9,981 nucleotides of DNA from Thermoplasmatales archaeon. Its GTDB lineage: Archaea; Thermoplasmatota; Thermoplasmata; Thermoplasmatales; GCA-001856825. The first letter of the stretch is position 1; the number at the start of each line of letters is the position of its first letter. The stretch spans positions 1-9,981 of the forward strand of contig JACWAC010000041.1 in NCBI GenBank assembly GCA_014874235.1. Reading direction: 5' to 3'. The notes under the pieces are model-generated. The model was not told the origin of the DNA and did not search any database. It was given only the letters and a program-made list of their open reading frames with translations. Shown piece by piece: positions 5,027 through 9,981 of this stretch. Position numbers and translations under genes: made by a program.

Positions 5027-5614
5027 CTAGATTGCCTTATTTGTCTTTGCTTCGACGGAAATTTGTTCCCGTTTGACTGCAATGACAGTCTCACTGTGTA
5101 AGCCTTTCCTGAAGTGGACGTTGAAACCGAGTTCTGCTAAATGCTTCCTAATTTCCCGTTTGTGTGCGAATTCCACGTACACGAAGACTCCGCCAGGAAG
5201 CAGTACTCTGTTAATTTCATCCAATCCTGAATAGATATCTTTCAGTTCTCCAAGGTGGTGAAGGATCATCCTTGCAACTACCACATCAAAGCTATCATCC
5301 TCATATTTCAGATGAGAAGCATCCGCTTGTTGCAGGACGAGATCATCTGGTATTTTTCCAAACTTGTTTACCAGGTAATTCCGTGCCAGATTAACCTGAT
5401 CCTGATCATAGTCCGTCAGGAATACGATCTTTGGGTGGTATCTCTCGTACAACAGCGAAGAAAAAGTTCCCTTTCCTCCGCCCAGTTCCAAAACCCTCGA
5501 AGAGTTTCCAATTCTCACCACGCCCGAATAGGCCATCTTGGAAATCAATCTATTGAAGGAACCCTCCCCTCTTCTATTCACGAAGAACTTTTCCCACGGA
5601 GACATCTTCGCCAT
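5027..5614 (-). CDS. Class I SAM-dependent methyltransferase
   Basis: The 195-residue protein has a clear Rossmann methyltransferase core. Motif I VLELGGGKGT is at 41-50. The acidic strand end LTDYD is at 66-70, and a motif III-like QQADASHL is at 95-102. Motif IV DVVVARMILHHL (110-121) is followed by a post-motif strand GGVFVYVEFAHKREI. The set resembles UbiE/COQ5-type (Methyltransf_11/25) enzymes, whose substrates include quinones, small metabolites and proteins. The substrate cannot be read from sequence. A minus-strand TATA-like ATTTAACTA (plus 5633-5641) about 23 nt upstream supports the ATG at 5614 and a leaderless mRNA. It diverges from the resolvase-like gene. Confidence 0.85.
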   Translation of the reverse strand: MAKMSPWEKFFVNRRGEGSFNRLISKMAYSGVVRIGNSSRVLELGGGKGTFSSLLYERYHPKIVFLTDYDQDQVNLARNYLVNKFGKIPDDLVLQQADASHLKYEDDSFDVVVARMILHHLGELKDIYSGLDEINRVLLPGGVFVYVEFAHKREIRKHLAELGFNVHFRKGLHSETVIAVKREQISVEAKTNKAI

Positions 5615-5632
5615 AGCCCTTCAGAAACACTA

Positions 5633-5650
5633 TAGTTAAATCTTTTTAGA
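5633..5650. promoter_or_regulatory. Abutting divergent TATA boxes in a 56-bp intergenic region
   Basis: On the minus strand, ATTTAACTA (plus 5633-5641) serves the methyltransferase. On the plus strand, CTTTTTAGA (5642-5650) serves the nuclease-like gene with about 24 nt to its ATG. The boxes share an edge, so the two pre-initiation complexes probably compete. A second AT-rich stretch at 5654-5661 is an alternative for the plus gene but lies too close to the ATG for a leaderless start. Confidence 0.5.
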
Positions 5651-5670
5651 TTCGATTATATTGTCCAGCG

Positions 5671-6297
5671 ATGACCGTTTCTGACGACTTGGTAATTGGG
5701 ATAGTCCTAGTTTCCATCGTAATCATACTGATTATCAGCTTCATATTTGAAAGAAGAATTTCACGAATCAGAATCCTATTTGAGCAAGAGAGAGTCAGGA
5801 GCCAAAAATCTGCACAAGAACTGGCTCAGAAGCTCTTCAATCAATGGGCCGAAACTAGCACCAACTCGATGAGGACACAGATAACCGATACAATCAAGAA
5901 GGACTACCAGGTCCAGCTAGAAACCTGGAAGAAACAGGAAGAAAAGAAGATCAGAGAAGATGCGATTCAGAAATCCATCAACACTCTCTTGGGAAAAATT
6001 GGTGAAGAGTTCTCTCCTGTTCTGTTGTCAAATAGATTTGGAATCAATCTCAAAGATTTCAGACACCTCGGGACACCGGTTGATTTCGTTGCTTTCAAGG
6101 GGTTGAGTGACGATACGGGGGACGTGGAAGTAATCTTTCTGGAGATAAAGAGCGGTGAATCATCCGGTCTGATAAAAAGGGAAAGAAGAGTGAGGGATGC
6201 AATCACAGAGAAGAGAGTAAGATATGAAGTGGTAAACCTAAACGACACAATTGGTAGCATCAGGTTCGAACTGAACAATTCAGATATGAATCACTGA
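5671..6297 (+). CDS. Membrane-anchored endonuclease related to archaeal Holliday junction resolvase
   Basis: The 208-residue protein starts with a single transmembrane helix (about 7-26, very rich in Ile/Val/Leu). A long charged helical, probably coiled-coil, segment follows (about 28-105, rich in Gln, Lys and Glu). A PD-(D/E)xK-like nuclease domain closes it. Likely catalytic residues are Glu112 or Glu113 (GEEF), Asp138 in TPVDFV and Glu158-X-Lys160 in LEIKSG, followed by SSGLIKRERRVRDAI. This arrangement matches the Pfam group described as endonucleases related to Holliday junction resolvase. The TM anchor is odd for a DNA-junction enzyme: the orientation rule would place the basic ERR side and nuclease in the cytoplasm at the membrane. 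The ATG at 5671 fits the upstream TATA box. The gene converges with the surface glycoprotein gene. Confidence 0.8.
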   Translation: MTVSDDLVIGIVLVSIVIILIISFIFERRISRIRILFEQERVRSQKSAQELAQKLFNQWAETSTNSMRTQITDTIKKDYQVQLETWKKQEEKKIREDAIQKSINTLLGKIGEEFSPVLLSNRFGINLKDFRHLGTPVDFVAFKGLSDDTGDVEVIFLEIKSGESSGLIKRERRVRDAITEKRVRYEVVNLNDTIGSIRFELNNSDMNH

Positions 6298-6335
6298 TTT
6301 GTCAAGTGCACAATTCCAGATACTGCATTTTTAAC

Positions 6336-7733
6336 TCAATCGACTTGTCTGTAACCAGCACTAGCGTCGCTGTAATAAGTGAGGCTCCACGTTGCTGGAG
6401 TGTCTATTGAGAATGGCAGCATATAGCTGTTGTTCAGGGGCACCATACCGGAGATGTCGGATCCGTAGCTAATGTTGAATACCGTACCGTTGAACCTGTA
6501 GTCTCCTAGCAGAGATTGGTCCAGAGACGAAGCCTCGAGCTGCGTGTAAGTAGCATAGAAATCCGGGCCAATATATGGTACAGTTGTATTCCAGAATCTC
6601 GCTTTTCCGCTCACGTTATAGTCTATTATCTGGAGGAAAACCAGTTTCTCCTGAGGGATGTACTGAATGGTGAGTCCTAGGAGAGTTCCGTTGGGAGTAG
6701 CGAAACCCGGCATGAAGTCCGGGCTGACGTAATTCTTGAAATACACGGCAATTGCATTGTTTCCCCCTACATACCAAGGTGCAATCTTTCCATTCGGATC
6801 AAGATCGACTCCTAGCTGGAAGAATCCCTTGGCAGTCGGGTTCATCGCACCAGTAAGATTCATTGCATTTATTTGGAAACTCAGGGTTGAATACCTAGTG
6901 ACAGACCAGTTGTATAGAATGAAATTCGCGTGGAGAATCGTAAAAGGTTTCAGGAGATTTACTACAAATCCAGAGCCTTGGCCATAACCTTCCATGTTGT
7001 TGTATCCAGGAATAAATTCCGTCATTTTGTCAGTAGAAAAAATTATTCCAGTGAAAAATACGGTGCCGCCAGAGGACATTAGCTCTATTCCTCCATAGGA
7101 GTATCCCATCGGTGCGCTGATGTTTGCAAAAACCGATACCGTTCTGTCCACAAAGACTTGCAGAATCCATCCCCTGACACTTCTATTGCTCGCGTTGTAG
7201 AGATTCCCACTGACCAGAGTCCAGCCATTATCGACTGTGGAACCGGTCGGAATCGGCCCAAAGAAAGAAGAATTCGAATCGACTGCCCCCACTGAAATAT
7301 TGCTCCCATTCACCGAAACCCAAACGATTGAATCGCCGCTACTGTTTGTAACCGCAAAAGTGCCGTTTCCTACCTGGGCATTTATTGCAAATTGAAAAGA
7401 AACTGATTGATCTCCCGTTGTGACATTCCTGTTGGAAAATAATGCTGTTCCGTTTGATACCGCCAGGGAAGGCTCTCCGTAATAATTCTGGGCGTCCGTC
7501 ACGAGAGGCGGCAAATTTCCTCTTATCATGCTCCAGCCGAAATCCGCATACTTGCTCCCAGGTGCGAATTCTGAAACGTATGCAAAGCTCCCCGGGGGAG
7601 GGGTGATGGGACTAGGATATTGCAGCGTGTTATTGGCAGAGGAAAGGGTCCCAACAATGGCACTTGCAGCCGCTATCGAAGAAAGTGTTACGACCATTGC
7701 TACCACAATGATCTCCACTTTCTTAAGTACCAT
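6336..7733 (-). CDS. Large secreted, heavily N-glycosylated surface protein
   Basis: I choose the ATG at 7733 (465 residues), not 7787. A TATA-like AAGATTTATC (plus 7757-7766) lies about 26 nt upstream, and the product then begins MVLKKVEIIVVAMVV, a classic signal peptide or N-terminal anchor with possible cleavage after AAASA. The mature part is almost wholly beta-rich and polar and carries 19 N-X-S/T sequons, very dense for its length, so it is probably a glycosylated exoprotein. Regions such as VWVSVNGSNISVG and GWILQVFVDRTVSVFANISA look like concanavalin/LamG-type jelly-roll strands, but I do not recognise the family. No C-terminal membrane anchor is visible. It could be an S-layer-associated, adhesive or sugar-binding protein. 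The upstream extension (18 residues, Asn-rich) lacks a start signal. Confidence 0.75.
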   Translation of the reverse strand: MVLKKVEIIVVAMVVTLSSIAAASAIVGTLSSANNTLQYPSPITPPPGSFAYVSEFAPGSKYADFGWSMIRGNLPPLVTDAQNYYGEPSLAVSNGTALFSNRNVTTGDQSVSFQFAINAQVGNGTFAVTNSSGDSIVWVSVNGSNISVGAVDSNSSFFGPIPTGSTVDNGWTLVSGNLYNASNRSVRGWILQVFVDRTVSVFANISAPMGYSYGGIELMSSGGTVFFTGIIFSTDKMTEFIPGYNNMEGYGQGSGFVVNLLKPFTILHANFILYNWSVTRYSTLSFQINAMNLTGAMNPTAKGFFQLGVDLDPNGKIAPWYVGGNNAIAVYFKNYVSPDFMPGFATPNGTLLGLTIQYIPQEKLVFLQIIDYNVSGKARFWNTTVPYIGPDFYATYTQLEASSLDQSLLGDYRFNGTVFNISYGSDISGMVPLNNSYMLPFSIDTPATWSLTYYSDASAGYRQVD

Positions 7734-7756
7734 ATAAAAGTTAAATGAGTTTTGAT

Positions 7757-7766
7757 GATAAATCTT
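7757..7766 (-). promoter_or_regulatory. TATA box of the surface glycoprotein gene
   Basis: The minus-strand reading is AAGATTTATC, centred about 28 nt before the ATG at 7733. Its position fixes the shorter start. It lies inside the longer possible reading frame from 7787, which argues against that start. Confidence 0.55.
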
Positions 7767-7827
7767 TCGATTAAATTCTTTATCCAATTATGAGTTACTT
7801 CAGTTTACAGTGTAATGAATTCTGTAA

Positions 7828-8010
7828 CTATTCGACTAGTATCTCTATCTCATTTCCTTCGTCTTTTATGACCTTGATGTCTCCCTTGTAACCGCACTTT
7901 TTGCAAACGAATGGAATTCTAAGAAAACACTTATAGGTAATTGCCGCTGGCTCCTCTACTGCGAAATCCTTGAATCCGCACTTTGGACAGGAGACCAGCA
8001 GCGTTTGCAT
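7828..8010 (-). CDS. Small zinc-ribbon protein
   Basis: The 60-residue protein has two CxxC knuckles, CPKCG (Cys8, Cys11) and CKKCG (Cys36, Cys39), a standard zinc-ribbon spacing. An extra Cys28 lies between them. The tail (DIKVIKDEGNEIEILVE) is acidic and could form closing strands. Small zinc ribbons of this kind in archaea are of unknown function, and nothing here points to a partner. The gene starts 14 nt after the stop of the DUF981-like gene, so it may be cotranscribed. However, a T-rich tract fills the gap and no Shine-Dalgarno site is seen. Confidence 0.7.
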   Translation of the reverse strand: MQTLLVSCPKCGFKDFAVEEPAAITYKCFLRIPFVCKKCGYKGDIKVIKDEGNEIEILVE

Positions 8011-8023
8011 AAAAAAGAAAAAA
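8011..8023 (-). terminator. Oligo-T tract between the DUF981-like and zinc-ribbon genes
   Basis: On the minus strand the gap between the stop (8025-8027) and the next ATG (8010) reads TTTTTTCTTTTTT. Archaeal RNA polymerase terminates at such tracts. It may end most DUF981-like transcripts and lower zinc-ribbon expression, or the tract may be part of an internal promoter. Confidence 0.5.
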
Positions 8024-8024
8024 T

Positions 8025-8621
8025 TTAGGCCCTCGCTTTCGCGAAGTCAACCAGATGTCCGCCAATTGCCGAAGTTCCGATGTATAGCGTCTCTATTGCT
8101 ACTGCGAAGAAAGCTATTGCTACGAGTATTGCCGTTATTGCAACCACTTTCTTGTTTGGTACTATTACCAGTGGAACGAGCAGCATTCCTCCGATTCCAG
8201 CTGCCAGATACATTAGGAGAAGTTCAAGCGGTGCTGACATTCCAAGCTTGTATCCATCTATTCCGTATGTTACTCCAAGTATCCCACCAAAGAAGGTGAA
8301 AATGCTTACGAAAGCAAGGCTCACCCTTTTGATCATGATAACGCCGGTTATGATTGAGGCTATACCCAGTATGATCATCGGGTCCCCGAAGAGTTCTCCG
8401 TCAGCAACTGTGAAGGGAGTTGGTACTATTACGCTGTAGAGTATTCCGTAAAATAGTGCATAAATTCCGGTTCCCATTGCAAGATAGGCAAATCCCGTAT
8501 TCACTTCGGGATTGTTCTTGTTCAGTAGAAACCTATATACCGCGTAGGATCCAAATGCAAAGAACATAATTCCAACAACATATAGATTCGCGGCAAGTGG
8601 GTCTGTAAATAACCATGCCAT
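8025..8621 (-). CDS. Six-TM membrane protein, DUF981-like
   Basis: The 198-residue protein is very hydrophobic, with about six transmembrane helices (roughly 11-31, 43-66, 80-98, 100-120, 131-154 and 158-180). Loops are short, including FLLNKNNPEVNTG, the acidic-polar VADGELFGD, the GIDGYKLGMS turn and the PNKK turn. Length, topology and the Thermoplasmata/Sulfolobales-type sequence fit the archaeal DUF981 family, whose function is unknown. The match is from memory of the family, so alternatives include other small archaeal permease-like proteins. A GGTGA Shine-Dalgarno 7 nt before the ATG fixes the start. It diverges from the RHH gene. Confidence 0.72.
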   Translation of the reverse strand: MAWLFTDPLAANLYVVGIMFFAFGSYAVYRFLLNKNNPEVNTGFAYLAMGTGIYALFYGILYSVIVPTPFTVADGELFGDPMIILGIASIITGVIMIKRVSLAFVSIFTFFGGILGVTYGIDGYKLGMSAPLELLLMYLAAGIGGMLLVPLVIVPNKKVVAITAILVAIAFFAVAIETLYIGTSAIGGHLVDFAKARA

Positions 8622-8628
8622 TTTTAGG

Positions 8629-8633
8629 TCACC
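8629..8633 (-). promoter_or_regulatory. Shine-Dalgarno GGTGA of the DUF981-like gene
   Basis: The minus-strand reading is GGTGACC, 7 nt before the ATG at 8621. It makes this gene one of the few leadered mRNAs in the window. Confidence 0.65.
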
Positions 8634-8701
8634 AATTCAAAATTGCTACAGCCTATATCACTTATCACGCACCACCAATCACACCTCTGCGCAAGCGAAC
8701 A

Positions 8702-8710
8702 CATTTATAC
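8702..8710 (+). promoter_or_regulatory. TATA box of the RHH gene
   Basis: CATTTATAC is centred about 27 nt before the ATG at 8733 with no Shine-Dalgarno site between. A leaderless mRNA is predicted. Confidence 0.6.
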
Positions 8711-8732
8711 TCACTAGTATTCCGAACCTAGG

Positions 8733-9326
8733 ATGGCAAGGCTAAACATTTCCCTCACCAACGAGATGGCGAAGAAGATTCAGGATTCCGCGGATGAGGA
8801 CGGAAAGACAATTAGCTCCGTGATTACGGAGTCAGTCGACCTCTATCTTCATCTCAAGGAAATGGGAATATCCAGGAGCCAGCTGATACGGTTCGTGAGG
8901 TTTCTAGAAGTGACAAAATCTATTAACGCGGTGCCAGTACCGAGTCTGCTTCTCGATACTACTCTCAGCATGTCTCTGACCAGTTCTCAAGAAAAAGTTA
9001 CAGAAGCTTGGTGTGAAGCAGGTAGGATTACCGGTGAATTCTTCAAAACCGTGGTTCCGGATATAGATAAGCTATCTCAAGAATTCAAGGAATACTCAAT
9101 CTTTAGCCCATTGACCAAAATGGAGTTAAAGAAGGAGGGAAATGAGGTAGAACTCCTATTGATCGGTACGGGCTACAGTATCGGCGCTGCGAAGGTGACG
9201 GCTGAGGCCATCAAGTGTTTCCTCAAAGTCTATGGGGTAAGTGACTTCAAAACCTCAACGTCTGAGGGTTTTGTGATGGTGAAGGGCTTGGTTGGAAAGG
9301 GAGAGCGCTTTGTTGATGAAGAATGA
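8733..9326 (+). CDS. Ribbon-helix-helix DNA-binding protein with unknown C-terminal domain
   Basis: The N-terminus is a CopG/Arc-type RHH domain. A strand RLNISL (3-8) is followed by helix NEMAKKIQDSADEDG (10-24) and helix TISSVITESVDLYLHLKEMG (26-45). Such domains dimerise and bind DNA through the strand pair. The remaining about 150 residues are unfamiliar: a helical EAWCEAGRITGEFFKTVVP segment, then alternating strands and helices (VELLLIGTGYSIGAAKVTAEAIKCFLKVYGVSDFKTSTSEGFVMVKG). The last part has the look of a small ligand-binding alpha/beta sensor. The total of 197 residues is far longer than a plain RHH repressor (45-90), so a sensor-coupled regulator is likely. The ATG is supported by the TATA spacing. 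Possible targets are its own and the adjacent divergent DUF981-like promoter. Confidence 0.75.
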   Translation: MARLNISLTNEMAKKIQDSADEDGKTISSVITESVDLYLHLKEMGISRSQLIRFVRFLEVTKSINAVPVPSLLLDTTLSMSLTSSQEKVTEAWCEAGRITGEFFKTVVPDIDKLSQEFKEYSIFSPLTKMELKKEGNEVELLLIGTGYSIGAAKVTAEAIKCFLKVYGVSDFKTSTSEGFVMVKGLVGKGERFVDEE

Positions 9327-9436
9327 ACCAGCTCGCTGAGAAAAATTCAGATAGATTTGAACTGCATTCGCCCTTACACGAATTCAGACGGTAATTTCTT
9401 GAGGACGGATCCCCTAGAGATTCTTTAGAAGGAACC

Positions 9437-9981
9437 ATGACAGAGATCAAAAAACAACTCAAAGACAAATTGACTTACGACGAAGAAGGTTTCAGAATGA
9501 GCACTCCACTTATCATCGCGAATTACAAGGCAGAGAGACTGAAATCTAAGACGATTGCGGATCTAGGTACTGGGATCGGCATTCAAGCACTAAGCTTTGC
9601 AGCTAAGTTCGATAAGGTGATCGCGGTAGAGAATGACGTCGAGAGATTTGCAGCTCTAAGAAAGAAAAAAGAGACGATGAAACTGAGCAACCTGGAACTG
9701 ATAAACGGGAATGCGTTGGATAGTCGTGTCATAAGGGAAGTTGGTGAAGTTGAAACAGTGCATTCTGATCCTTCCAGAGTGAGAACGGGGGACAGATGGA
9801 CGTTCACCGATCTCTCACCCAATCCCATAGAAATTATAGAAAGCTACAGGTGCGACAGGATGTCGTTTGATCTTCCTGCTTTCTTTCCGAATGAGGTGAT
9901 TCCGGATGGCTGGGAAAGGGAATACGTATCTCTTTCAGGTGAACTCAAGCGGCTGAGCGTCTACACAGATCAGGCCAAGAC
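9437..9981 (+). CDS. SAM-dependent methyltransferase with THUMP-like C-terminal part (partial, runs off the window)
   Basis: The frame is open from ATG 9437 to the window end (181 codons, incomplete). SAM motif I ADLGTGIGIQ is at 41-50 and the acidic motif AVEND is at 63-67. A DPSR segment at 111-114 is followed by a GDRW-containing loop and LSPNPIEII. The later VIPDGWEREYVSLSGELKRL (154-173) closely recalls the THUMP-like domain of a bacterial and archaeal class I methyltransferase family in which DPARR and W-VS--GEL are hallmarks. The likely substrate is RNA, by analogy. No good TATA or Shine-Dalgarno was found for the ATG, and an in-frame TAA at 9392 bounds any upstream start. It sits 110 bp after the RHH gene and may be cotranscribed. 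Confidence 0.75.
   Translation, partial: MTEIKKQLKDKLTYDEEGFRMSTPLIIANYKAERLKSKTIADLGTGIGIQALSFAAKFDKVIAVENDVERFAALRKKKETMKLSNLELINGNALDSRVIREVGEVETVHSDPSRVRTGDRWTFTDLSPNPIEIIESYRCDRMSFDLPAFFPNEVIPDGWEREYVSLSGELKRLSVYTDQAK

Noticed and set aside
7085..7309. Second minus-strand open frame within the glycoprotein gene
   Set aside because: It overlaps in another frame, with no start signals or motif.
7680..7733. Archaellin/pilin type III signal peptide at the glycoprotein N-terminus
   Set aside because: No Gly or Ala precedes the hydrophobic stretch at the expected cleavage point after the lysines; an ordinary Sec signal fits better.
7734..7787. 18-residue N-terminal extension of the glycoprotein from ATG 7787
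   Set aside because: The likely TATA box lies within this stretch, and the signal peptide begins at the ATG at 7733.
9312..9345. GTTGATGA followed by CTGA at the end of the RHH gene as a C/D sRNA
   Set aside because: Only one C-D half is present, the spacer is 16 nt and no C' or second D box is found.
1..9981. CRISPR array, insertion sequence or terminal repeats
   Set aside because: No regularly spaced direct repeats and no transposase-like protein were seen on either strand.

Overview
The window looks like a chromosomal segment of a euryarchaeon, most probably a member of the Thermoplasmata. The evidence is the mix of archaeal families: a GfcR-type phosphoribosyltransferase regulator, an archaeal MBF1 factor, a membrane-anchored Holliday-junction-resolvase-like nuclease, a DUF981-like membrane protein and a secreted protein crowded with N-glycosylation sequons. 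Most genes also have a TATA-like box about 23-27 nt before the start codon, which is the geometry of leaderless mRNAs. The order-level assignment is inference.

Layout. Positions 1-136 hold a possible terminator of an upstream gene and a TATA box. Positions 137-191 form a textbook archaeal C/D box guide sRNA (C, 12-nt guide, D', 9-nt spacer, C', 12-nt guide, D). It sits inside the leader of gfcR (205-795), directly before that gene's Shine-Dalgarno sequence. A class II lysyl-tRNA synthetase follows (846 or 879 to 2357), and its true start is uncertain. It converges with an archaeal MBF1 gene (2370-2804, minus). MBF1 shares an AT-rich promoter region with a divergent small P-loop kinase (2891-3400). 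A tRNA-Pro(UGG) gene lies at 3444-3516 with its own TATA box. About 650 bp without a recognisable gene come next, containing two terminator-like hairpins.

The second half starts with ridA (4171-4533) and an NTF2/SnoaL-like small protein (4628-5005), each with its own apparent leaderless promoter. A class I SAM methyltransferase (5027-5614, minus) is back-to-back with the resolvase-like nuclease (5671-6297). Three minus-strand genes follow in map order: a large glycosylated secreted protein (6336-7733), a 60-residue zinc ribbon protein and a six-TM DUF981-like protein (8025-8621). Divergent from these is a ribbon-helix-helix protein with an unrecognised C-terminal domain (8733-9326). The window ends inside a methyltransferase with a THUMP-like C-terminal part (9437 to beyond 9981).

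Functionally the first 3.5 kb leans toward gene expression: a regulator, an rRNA/tRNA methylation guide, an aminoacyl-tRNA synthetase, a basal transcription cofactor and a tRNA. The rest is a mosaic of single genes, each mostly with its own promoter, rather than one pathway. The most notable item is the C/D box sRNA embedded in the gfcR leader. Its two guides are complementary to each other, so its two RNA targets probably pair.
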